Source of the DNA: Onchocerca volvulus
Lineage: Eukaryota > Nematoda > Chromadorea > Rhabditida > Onchocercidae
Direction of reading: 5' to 3'
Length of the DNA: 64,000 nt
Assembly (NCBI GenBank): GCA_000499405.2
Contig: HG738137.1
Coordinates: 11,778,121 to 11,842,120 of the forward strand
Part shown: piece by piece, positions 1-12,600 of the stretch
How the letters are laid out: each line of letters opens with the position of its first letter
How positions within the stretch are numbered: position 1 is the first letter of the stretch
Notes under the pieces: model-generated
Databases searched by the model: none
What the model was told of the DNA's origin: nothing
Seen by the model: the letters and a program-made list of their open reading frames with translations, nothing else
Program-made: the position numbers and the translations under genes

Positions 1-1688
1 TGAGAGAAATGACATTTGAAACATTGTCAACTGTGTCATCATAACAAGTTTGTCCAATGGCATCAGTCATATGAACTCGATTTTCATGCCATAAAAACGG
101 ATTTGCATTGTATGATTGATTAATTCATAAAACAAGTGATAACTAGATGATATTCATTATCCATTTATCATCATATAGCAAATAATCATTGTTACTCATA
201 AAATAAATAATTATTGATAATTGATATAATTACTTATTAAATTATTTGATATTCATTTTTCTATGCAAATAAGTTTTAGCATTTTTTTTCATACATATTA
301 TTAATCATAATTGATATATTGTGCGAAAAGAGAAGGAGCAAAAATTTTGCAATAAATTATTTTTTATAAGGAAATATCCAATTTAAATCAACTTTTTCCT
401 TAACAATTAGTTTTATATTAATTAATGCATGAATTTTTCAATTGATAATGAATTCATTTAAAACTTTCGTAGGGAAATATTTAGAGTTTATTAAAATATT
501 AGAGCAACGAGTAAAGAATCAATATTTTCATTTTTATTTTTCAAATTTCATTTACATGCCGAAATAATCCTGCACAGAGCAAAATTAAGGAATCACCAAG
601 AAAAAAAAAATAACAGAGAATATTTTGCAGAAATCAATAAAATAGAAACATTCAATATTTACATAATTTACATTTTAAATTTTCAAACATATTTCAGTCA
701 AATAAAAACGAAACCTTGCAAAAAAAAAAAAAAAAGAAGAACGGAAAAAATAAAGATGAAACGTTAAAATTCTATATTATAAAGATAAGAACATGAAGTT
801 TTTGCTTAACTTTATGTTCTTATCTTTATCATACCAGATAAGGAAACAAAGTTTAGTGAAAAGAAAATAGAAATTTAAGAAAAAAATTAAAAATCAGAAG
901 AAAAAGAGATGAAAGATTAAAAAATTTTTTCATCAATTACTGCCACTTTCATTAATGCATGATCGAAAGAATGAAAATTGCATATATACATTCTTTGAAA
1001 AGAAAACGAATATGCCAATTTCTAATCAAACTAATTTTAAAAACACAAATATTTCAAGACAAAAATAATCTTTTATGCTATTACAATTCAAATTTTTCTT
1101 ACTAAACGTGATTTAATTTTATTTTTGGTGAAAATTTTGTTTGTTTATGTGATTTTCAGACATTTTGAATTCATGATAATACAAAAATAGCTTCCTTAAA
1201 TCTGATTACTTGGAGAATTTGCAATGAATTGTTTATTTTGCAGAATAATCCAAAGATTAGTTCGTATCTTCCATCGTCTTAACATGTTAATAAATTCATC
1301 GAAATAGGATTACAAATTTGTTATTTACATATCAACAAATGACTCTTTCCTATATATTTACTTAGCTGACAACAACAGTAATACCATGGTAACAGCTCAT
1401 TCCTTTGATTCAAATTGTTACAAATTTATAGTTTGAAATGGCCGATGTTATCATTTTTTTGTTTCAAAAACATTTAGAAAGACAAAAATTAAAAGATTTG
1501 GCACAGAAGTAGAATGAATTAAAGGGTAGAAATATAGGATTGAATAAATTATAGATTTGATAATAGATGCGATAAAAAGAAAAGAATTATAATATTAAAA
1601 AAAAAGAGAAAAATTATATAAAAGTAGTTAATATATTCAACAAATTGTCAATGATTATGTGAAATTGATCAGAAAAACCATCAAGTTA
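1..1688. other. Intergenic AT-rich sequence, no gene seen
   Basis: No exon with coding character was found on either strand. The stretch holds homopolymer A and T runs (about 600, 720, 1590) and ends where the chk-2 stop codon lies. Positions about 20-110 resemble 19125-19250 (shared words such as GTCAACTGTGT, and ATGAA followed by TCGATTT), so this may be a diverged dispersed copy of that sequence. Confidence 0.5.
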
Positions 1689-3280
1689 TCACTCATCTTT
1701 CACCGGAAATCGGGAATTAATTTTCCTCTGCAAATAATGAATCATAAATCTAAATTATTTCCGCAATAAGAACAAATTTTAATTCAAATTATCTTTTAAT
1801 ATTCAGTAATTCACATAAAATTAATATGCGATTTAACGACAATATTAGCAAATGTGATGTAAACATGCAACTGATAAAAGAAACGATATGAAAAATGAAA
1901 TGAAAATAGGAAATCTTGAATTGCTTCGATTCTCATTTATATAAAATAAATAGTAAACAATATTTTCGATCCTTAACAATAATCTTTACATTCATTTGAA
2001 ATAAATCATGAAAATAAAGCAAAAAAAAAAAAAAGGGACTAAAAAAAATTTTTTTGAACTTCCATTTTATATCTTGCTTATAAATTATTTATTTTATTTT
2101 TATGATTCAATAAAATATACATTTATTAAAGGGATACTTACAGCATAACGTTTAACGATATGCCTGGCTTCCTTAACGATTGGATCCTGGAACCATTTTT
2201 CGGAGAGTGCTTCTTGAGCTGAGAAACGCTTTTCCGGATTAACTCTCAAACATTGTCGGATAAAATTTCGAGCAGTAACAGAAACTCTTTTCCATCGTTC
2301 GTGAAAAAAAAGTAATCGTCCTAGAAAAAAAAAAAAAAAATCCTTCTTTTCATTTAAAATTTCATTGCATTAAAAAACTCATTCCTACTATATCATTTGA
2401 AATCAATTCTCAGTATGCCACGTATTTTCCAATGCTTGCAAAATGCTCAATAAACATATTCATATGTAAGTCCCTCACACAATTTATGATATCAACCATC
2501 ACATCACCTCATTTCATTTATTCATTAATTTATTGATTAGCTTATAATATTTTTATGCTACTGACTAATTAATCGCAATCTCTTTCCAGTTCATCGCGAA
2601 ATTCGCAGGAATATGTTCCATTTTATGCTTCAATATTACTCTTTCAATTTTGCTGATAAATTTTGATTGGAATCAGATAAGGACATGAAGAAATTTTTTT
2701 TTTTTTTTTTTAATTAAAAATAATGAGCATTTTAAATTTTTAAAACGAATTAAATCGAACAATGAAATATGTTAGTTCCATATCGTTTACTGTAGATATA
2801 TTGTATTTTTGGGAATAAAAGACATGCTAAATAGGTTTTATGCATGAAAATTTTTCGGATTATGTGCAGTTTTATCATTTTCAAAATGCCATATTTAATC
2901 AATAAAAATCATTCTATAAGACATATGAATATATTCAAGTTCAAGCACAAAAAGATTTATATTAATTTTAACTAATTTAATTTTTTTTTAACTAAATTTA
3001 ATTTAATTTTAACTAACTAAATTTACATTAACTAAATAACTAAATTACATAACTAACTAAATTTACATTCTTTATAATAATATTTGTCCATTCGTATGTT
3101 TACTTCAAAATTTATGTATTTCTCATTTTCAACAAAAAAAAAAAGTTATTTTTATTTGTGTTTACATTTGAATCAAATTACAGGATATCTATGAAGTATA
3201 TTTGAAAATGAGCATTATAAAAAGTGTTGCTGAATTTAAAGGCTGAACAATCACCATGGAATTTTTATATAATATAAAGC

Positions 3281-3313
<33 letters not shown>

Positions 3314-6300
3314 GAAACAATACCTTGAAGGATTTGTTCCTTTAATTTCTTTTCACCGTGATTTGTACTAAACGGTTGATAACCATATAAACAAGTGAAA
3401 ATTAGTGCACCCAATGCCCATATATCAACTTTGCAACCATAATTTTCAGATTTCCATTGTTCTGGTGCCATATAACATTTGGTGCCACAAAATGATCGCA
3501 ATGAATGTTCTATTCTATCACTTAATCCAAAATCTGCTACCTGAAAAAAAGTGAAAAGATGAAAGCAGGGAAAAATAATTTCGAATTCAATCGTTAAAAC
3601 TTTAAAAATTTAGGAAAGATTTTACGCACTAAAATCTTTTGTCCTAAAAAGCGAAATTTATAGAAGTGATAAAAATTTGCAAGAACGTTACACATCGTTT
3701 GATGCTTAGGAAATGATTTTATAGATATCAAAATTATTCATCGGAAATGCTCGGTCATTCGATTCAGTGTCCTTTTACGATTCTAGCGAATAATATAGAG
3801 GAAATGACCAAGTATAAGCTTCTTGAAAAAAATCAATAGTCAACAAAACCAGTCCATTAATCCATCCACCGATTAAACTTTTAGTCATTTTCGAATTTAA
3901 TATTGCAAAACGCAATTCACTCGTTACGGTTTGGGTGCTAATTAAAACGAAAACTGTTTTGTGATTTAATTGAAACTTCCTTGAAGATACATCTAGTCGT
4001 GCATCGATATTATTCAATTGTTGTCAATCATTTCGATATTGCCACGCAGTGAGATAGCTACCCGGATTAAATTTTGCAGGATAACAACGCTATTATAAAA
4101 TTTTTCTATTTCTTATTTTTGATAGGAAAAAGGAATTAAAGTACGAATTCATACTTTAACAAGCGTATAAACATCGCTTTTCAGCAATAAGATATTTTCG
4201 GCTTTGATATCACGATGAACAATTCCATTTGTATGAAGATACTGCAATTTTTTTTTTTTTTTTTTTTCAACTTGATAAGCAAATCAATTATCCTTAAGCT
4301 TATTCTAAATTTCACGCAAAGGCAATAAATTTAGTTCATTATTTCAACTAAATTATGCAATCAAAAGAGTTTTTTGAGACTAAACTACTATTTTCTTGCA
4401 TGACAAAGAGTGAAAGCGAATTTGGTTTCTATCAAATTAAAGGCCAATTAATTGACTTCAAAAAAAAAAAAAAAAAAAAACATAATAATACACAAGTAAT
4501 CAATAAGAGATAAGTAAAGAGTGAAGCGAATGTTGAGTATCAAAAAAGTAAGTAAACAAATAAATAATTAAATATTAAATGGATCATAAATCATGGTTCG
4601 ATCTCTTTAATCAATATATTCCATATAATTAGAAAGAGAATACTGTCTTCGGTAATATATTCAAGTTATATATATATATATAAGAAAATTAAAATACACA
4701 CATTCAAAGCACGAAATATTTGCCATGCATAAAATTTTGTTAAATTTTCCGTAAAACCTCCAAAAATTTTCCATTTAGCTATACGTGTATACAGTTCGCC
4801 GCCTTCAATATATTCCGTCACGATGTAAGCCATGGTATTAGAATCATACATTTGCTCAAAATGTATACAATTCGGCTGGAAACATGATTGAATAAATTAT
4901 TTACATAAATCATTATCAAAATTGCATTTGTTAATACTTCTTAATTCTGGATCTATGGATCAAGATTTAAAGTTTTTTTTTTCAGTATAGATAAAATACT
5001 GAGATCGATGATCTGAAACCACAGATACATGATATAAAAACTATCAATAAAAAACAAAGATTTTCTGAAAATTTTTAAAAATTTGAATAAATATGTATAT
5101 AAACAACTGACAAGATCTTTATGATAAAACAGAGCATTTAATTAATGTACTTTAAAGCACTTTAACTAGAAATTTGAACCAATTTAAATGAAGTTGAGTT
5201 GTCCTAATTCAAATTAAAATTAATTCGATTAGCAATTGAAAAATGAATCTGTGCTCAATTTTGAAGTCGTGCAAAAAAAAGTAAATTCACTCCTAAAAAA
5301 AAAAGCAATGCATATTAAGATAAAAAATAAAGCAAACATACATGTTTCACGCTTAAAAGAATTTTAGCTTCTCGCTTGATTACTTCCGGCGCAGATCCAT
5401 TCAGTTGTTGTCCCTGAATAATTGAAATATGTTTTTTTGGAATAGCCTTGACGGCTACAGTAACTGACGGATGAAATCGTCGTTTTCCGACGTACACCTT
5501 AAAATCATATTTTAAAATTGAAAATGAAAGCCAGAGAAAAAATTCTAAATCATAAACAATTAATTTTTTTCAATATGTGACAATTTCTTCTTTGGTTGCT
5601 ACTGATACACATCAACCTGGGTCGAAATACTGGTTGTATTTGGTTATCAATAGACATCACTTTCAACGAATCAACCAAATTCACGACAGTTGTGGCGACA
5701 AATTACTGTTGTAACAAAACCTTTATCATATAACAAACACACCTATTCCAAGAATTCTATTTCCTAAATTCTTTTTACTTTAACGACAAATTTTGGTTCC
5801 ACGAGTCGGGAAAATGTGAACGTTAGATTGGCAAGAGAAAAGTTATAGCAACTCACAGACGAAGTCAAAGGTTTGGATCTGGCGCTTCCAGATCAAAAGT
5901 TACCAAAGCCGATGAACTGTGCCAACAATATGAAGCCAAGAGAACGGCAGTTAAACAAAAATCAGTTTCTCGAATTATATATTGGCAATCTTAAATCAAT
6001 CAACAGAAATTGGTTGGACTTCATGCAGAGAATTCCTTTACATGAAGCTTTTCCCATCAGTGTCATGGTTATAAAACTGTTTGGAATGTAAATAACTTCA
6101 CCATCAGAAGAGTTATATGTAACAACGGTCATTCTTTCTTTTCAGTCAACTGTTACCGGTTCTATATTCTACTATTTGTGCTTCTCTAAAAATATTTTAT
6201 TGATTTTTTGCTTAGTTTCTTCGACTAATTCTTTTCAACATAATTATTATCGAATAAATTTTTCACAGCCGACTCTTCTACATTCGTCGGTTAATTACTC

Positions 6301-9300
6301 AATGTGACCGCAATAAAATGTTTTTTTTTTCCCCGGACATATTCCTGTAAAAAGCTTTTCTACAAATTTCCTGCACTCAGCAGTCACTCAGCAGTTACGC
6401 AGTTAATCAACTCAACAATCACTCAACTCACTCGACAATCAGTACCCTTCAATTCAATCTATATTCAATTCATCTGCACTACTGGCAGAAAAACCGAAGT
6501 AAATTTTCTAAAATAATATTTAGTCTCAAAGTGTTTGCACCGTAGAAATTTGTTCTGTTTCGATTGCTATCCAATTTATATGTAAATTCCTTTAGATTAT
6601 ATCTAAAACACTTGCTAAACCTATATCTTGAACATCTGGTAATCCAGGTCATAGGTAAATTTTTCTATCTAAAATTCAATGGTAAAAATATTTTAAATGT
6701 ATGTTAATTCAGTTCATATGCAAATCTCTCTATCTTATGTTGTTAAGAAAAAATTATATATACAGACATATGAAAAACCAGTCCAGATGTGTTTGAACCC
6801 TCAGCTAGGGGTCAATGTCGATTATCCTAACGCACCAACAAAGGTGCACCATCATCACGCGCTAACAAAGGCGCCCTAACGGGAGCGGTTTGATGCTCCT
6901 ATAATAATAATAGATAATTATTGATCTAACCCTCAACTAGGTTCAATGTGATGACCCTCACAGCCAATAAATGCGCATCAAATCACGCGCTAACAATGGC
7001 GCCCTGTTCTATCATTTTATAAAGGAAAGTCAGCGGGAGCGGTTTAATGCTCCAACTGGGGGTTTTTTCTTTAGTTTTCTCCCTTTTTTCCTGCCATTCT
7101 CCTTTTTCCCCCCATCTCTCTCTCTCTCTTCTTCTTGGGTAAAAGATGCGGTTAGCAATAATAATAGTAATTAAACTGGGTTCAATGTGATGACCATCGC
7201 GCGCCAATAAGTGCGCATCATCATCACGCGCTAACAAAGGCGCCCTTTCCATCATTTTGTATAGGGATGTCAACGGGAGCAGTTTAATGCTCCGACTTTC
7301 TTCTTTTTTATTTTATAAATTTTTATTCTACAGTTTTTTCCTTTAGTCGTTTTCTTCTTTTTTATTTTATAAATAAATAATTAGCTAATCCTTTGTAACC
7401 CTCAACTAGGGTCCGTGTCGATTACCCTAACGCGCCAACAAAGGCGCCCTTTTCTATCATTTTATATAGGAATTTCAGCGATAGTGGTTTAGTACACCTG
7501 TTACCTACTACGGATCTCCGGGAAGTTTTCCACCGATTGTTTTCAAATTTTGACACAGCCTTTTACTCCAACCGACTTTCTTTATGAGTAAATATGGTTA
7601 CTTTTTTTCACGTGTCACGTTCGTGACAACTGAAAATAGGTGAGGAGGTGGAGATTATTGGCTCCGTCCATCTCTTTTTCTGTCATTCTCCTTTTTTCTC
7701 CCATGTCTCTCTCTCCTTCTTGAGTAAAAGATACGATTAGCCTCCGCCTATCTTTTTTTCTGTCATTCTTTTTTCTCCCATCTCTCTCTCCCTTCTTGGG
7801 TAAAAGATGCGGTTAGCAATAATAGTAGAAATTAAACTAGGTTCAGTGTGATGACCTTCGCGCGCCAATAAGTGCACATCATCATCACGAGCTAGGAAAG
7901 GCGCCCTTTCTACCATTTTGCATAAGAATGTCAATGGGAGCGGTTTAATGCTCTGACTCGAGTTTTTTTAGTTTTCTCCTTTATTTTATAATTTTCTCTT
8001 TTAGTCGTTTTCTCCTTTTTTATTTAATAAATTTATTAGATTTGTTTTATTGACATTATTGATTTTTTACTCTTGCACAATAAATAATTTTTGATCATTT
8101 CTTTGTAATCCTCAATTAAGGTCAATGTCGAAGACCCTCGGGCGTCAACAAAAACGCATCATCAACATGCACTAACAAGGGCGCCCTTTTCTATTATTTT
8201 AAATAGGGATTTCAATAAGAACAGTGCAGTTAATAATTATTGATCATTTCTTTGTAACCCTCAACTAGGGTCAATGTCGAAGACCCTCGCGCGCCAACAA
8301 AAACGCATCATCAACATGCACTAACAAGGGCGCTCTTTTCCTCATTTTAAATAGGGATTTCAATAAGAGCAGTTTAATATTTCGACTCGGGTTTTTTTCC
8401 CTTGAGTCATTTTCTCCTTTTTTATTCAAAAATTTATCATTAAATTTGTTTTATTGATATTATAGATTTTTTACCGCTGCGAAATAAATAATAATTAATA
8501 ATAAATAATGATAAATAATAGTAATGATTAATAGTGGTAAAATAATCTACACAAATAAAAATGTAAGTGCTACCTGTTAGAACTCTAATAACTCCTCAAG
8601 TCCTCCACCGATTTTTTCCAAATTTTGATACAACCTTGCATTCAAGTAGGCGAGTGATCTTTTATATACCTAATTACTTTTTTCACGTGTTACGTACGTA
8701 ACAACTAAAAATAAGTGAGAAGGCGGAGTTTATTGGCTCCGCCCACCTTTTTTCTCTCATTCTCCTTCTTCCGCGCATCTCTCTATCCTTTTTCTCTCAT
8801 CATCCTTCTTGCGCGCATCTCTCTATCCTCTTTTTTCTCATTCTCCTTCTTCCGCGCATCTCTCTACCTTTTTTTCTCCCATTCCCTCACGCGCATTTTA
8901 AACTCAAAATTTTGAACGGTCGAACATTTTCGGACCTTTTTTTTTTGGTTTTTATATTTTTAAATTTAAGATTTTCAACTTACGGACATTTCGGCATTTA
9001 TGGCTATTAGTATCTTTAATATCATATGTAACATTTCATCAAATTAATATCATCAATTTAAAAAAAATGGAATAAGTTTAATAAGGAGCTAATTATGTGC
9101 ACAACGCCTGCGCACACGCGAATATCAAACGTGACGATTAGTGCTAGTGGAGTTTGTTGATTCTTTTTTTTTCTCATTACCTCCCGCGCATTTTTAACTC
9201 AAAATTTTTTTAAACTCCACAATTTCAAAATTTTTTCTTTGAGTTTAAAATGCACGGGAGGTAATGAGAGAAAAAAAAAAAGAATCAATTAACTCCACTC

Positions 9301-9588
9301 CGGTCAATAAACTCCACTCGCACTAATCATCACGTTTGATATTCGCGTGTGCGCAGGCGTTGTGCGCATAATTAGCTCCTTATTAAACTTATTCCATTTT
9401 TTTTTCAATTTGATGATATTAATTTGATCTATATAAATAAAAATAATGATAAATAATAAGGAGTTTCTTGACTCCGTCCCGTTCCGCGTCTTCATGAGTA
9501 TTAATAGCCCAAGATAAACTATTGCAGCTTCTAGATGATTATAAATATTTCTAGAGGATTATATATGTATTTATTTATTTATTTAATA

Positions 9589-9624
<36 letters not shown>

Positions 9625-12600
9625 TCTATTCGAATACAAGGCTGCGTCAAAATTTGAAAGCAATCGGTGGAGAATTTCTCATGATTCCAATGGATAGTTA
9701 TTTCAATTTAAGAGATTGCAATTCCCAATTTGATAGACGTTTGCATTCACGATCAACATAGCTTAAAGAAAATCCTTACAGTTGTGCAGTCTAGATCAAT
9801 GGGTAAAATTTATGAGAAGAGACAATTCAAAACACAATCTAACAATAGAAGTCAGAGAGATAATCCTTAAATTGCTTGAACGAAATATTTGATTATACAC
9901 TATCCTGACCTCGACATTTGTGCGACGCAACTTCATCCCCCAAAAATCAAAAAATAAATGAATCACATTTCTCACAAAGCAGAAAACAAACGAAAAGTTT
10001 GAATTGCTCACCTTAATTATTTAAAAGCATTTCCCCATTAAATGCAACGTGTATAAAAATTTGGAATCAATCGATGAGTATTTAAAAACACGCGCGTATT
10101 CGACTGCAATGTGTCAAAATTTCAAAGCAATAGGTTAAGGTACTTTCCGATTTTTAAGATTTTGAATATAGATAATGTACGTGTTTAAGAACTTACGGAG
10201 GTTTAAGATTTTGAATAAACGAACACTGATATTTCTATTTATATAGATTAGCTGGGGCCGGACACGCGAAGCGTGATCGGCCTCCATAGATAGCTGGCCC
10301 GGCCATGCTCTCTTTTGCAACAACTAAAACCAAGCGATTAACTGCAATCGTGATATTATTTGATTTTATCCTATCTTATGATGTAGATGAAGAAATCATC
10401 CTTCCGTCAAATAATTTCTCATCATGTCGAAAATTCAAAATGTCAGCAGTTGTCGGTAAACCGAAATGCCGACATAATCCAATGTTTTTTGTAATAAAAA
10501 TTTGTAATCTCATACATGTAAGCCATTTATCCGTACTGCACACAATGGTCCTTTGTTTCTCATCATCTAATCTGCTGATAATGCTCATGTGATTCGTTTA
10601 AGAATTGTAAATGGTTGTGAAATATGTTGTAAATGGTTGTAAAACATGCTAATATCTGGGATTTTATAAGGATTAGAATTATACTCTTTATCTAAGGATA
10701 GTAAATGATTGTGAAATATGTCTGAAATGTCATAAAGATTAATATCATACTCTTTGTTTAAAGGACTGCAAATTGTTGCAACCATGTCAATTGTCGAATA
10801 ATGTAGGGACTAATCTTAGTTCTTTGTTTAAATGTTTTAAGCACTGCTTATCTTTTATCTTTTAGTCTTTATCCGTACCAATATTTTTTGTATGATTAAT
10901 GTAATCGCCCCTATCAAGGATGACCATACAAAGGGGAACTTTCGGGGCAGCAGGGTCAGTGCTTGAATATATCACCAGCAGCGGCGGGAGTTGTCTCTTC
11001 AGCATTCCTATCATCAATGCATCGAAGCTAATGGCGAGCTTTAGTGTCTATAAGCTGTCGAAACTGTCAATTCATCAGCAACAAAGGAACTATATCAGCG
11101 TCAAGTTCTCCTACGTCAGTACAAGTGGCAAAACGTTCCCAGCCAATATCAAGCAATCTCAACGAAGCACAAGCAACAATTCATCAAAAGACCACTATTG
11201 TCACAGCAGCAAAAAAATCTCCAATCCAACGACTCTATAATCTCAAATCATAAATCAATCAGACCCCTCTTTCCTCTACAGCAGTTAAAACATTTAATTG
11301 ATCATGTCTAGAAATTCCTTTCCAGCAATTATATCAATTGGCGCTGGTAATGTATTTAATTCCTTTCCGGCAATTTTATCAGTTTTTTGTGTTCGTTGCA
11401 AAATATTCGAAACCACTCCCACTGTGGAAAAAATCCGAAAGATATAATTAATGTAAACAAGGAGTGTTAGAGGTCAAGTTTCAAATGTACCAACAGGCCA
11501 ATAAACAGAAGGATAAACATGTTTCCCGCCAAAATGACAAACATGTTTACCACCAAAACACTCCGATTAACTGATAAACAAAGCGAGGTTGACCAATCAT
11601 GAGGCGACACGTTGGAATTAGGAAAGGAGAAGGGACCACGGAAGGATCTAAAAGATTCAAATTTTGGAGCAAAGACACTTTTTCCACGAGTTGGTTAACG
11701 AGCACTAGTAAAACTGAAGACACACTAGTGTTTCCTATAACAATATTCACAACTACCCCGGCGAAGTCGACTCGAATTGATACAACAATCAACAATCAAG
11801 AAGCAGTATTCATTTCTACGAGCGACAAAAGAAAGAGTATTCAGTGATAATCTATTTAGATATTATCGAATAGTTCGTAACTATTCCGTTTTTCAATAAA
11901 TTCTTTCTTCTAACGGGAATTGTCTCTTTCATGAAATTTATTTTCACAACACCTACTTCCAAATAATATACATGCTCGATGATTCAATCTATTGATATAT
12001 ATTGTCCAATTTATACAATACATGACGACGATAGTTTCAATGTCATTCGAATTTCTTCTTCATTATCAAATATGATTGGTTCCCTCCTTTTTTCAATTTC
12101 TGAATTGTTATTTAGCTCAAATATTGCGTCGATGAATTATATTACAACATAGTTGCGCCGATAAACTGCGTTTTAACAAGGCCCTTTTCCACAAAACAAA
12201 GGACGCCAACTATGAAAAGGTTTTAAATCCCTTAAACCTCTCACGAATTCTTTTTGGTTCACGACACACCAAGATTCGTCTCTGTCACAATATGAAAAAC
12301 TTCCTCAACAATTTTATTTGTTGTCACGAGCCGGAACCCTTCGATCAAAACGATATTCCATGTGAAACGAATAATCAGATCGAACATAAGTCTCAAAAAC
12401 TTTTCAAAGAAGATCGAGGATCAGTCCTTTATTCAAAAATAATTGTAGAAGTTACTCGGATATGTATCCAGAAGTAGTTAAAAAAACGAATAAACAGTCC
12501 AAAATCAACTACATCCAAAACTAATTGAAGAAATTTGTCCAGAAGTATATTCAAGAGAGATTAACGACGAAGACAACTCAAAAATTCAGTTACCAATGTT

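Larger units (their letters stand above)
8540..10312. mobile_element. Helitron-related element with terminal inverted repeats and GC hairpin
   Basis: The left edge carries AAATAAAAATGTAAGTGCTACC (8553 on) followed by CCACCGATTTTTTCCAAATTTTGA. The right edge carries the inverse, ending TATTTCTATTTATATAGAT at about 10248. A GC-rich palindromic stretch (GGCCGGACACGCGAAGCGTG) follows at about 10256-10300. The same edge-plus-hairpin pattern occurs at 23536-23905, 40925-42930, 45225-46210 and 50573-50760. The interior holds a Helitron helicase fragment and a large palindrome, both listed separately. It may be a composite of more than one insertion. Confidence 0.55.

Noticed and set aside
1360..1440. 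Slightly GC-richer minus-strand stretch considered as a chk-2 3' exon
   Set aside because: It has no convincing acceptor, and a clean last exon with stop exists at 1727-1689.
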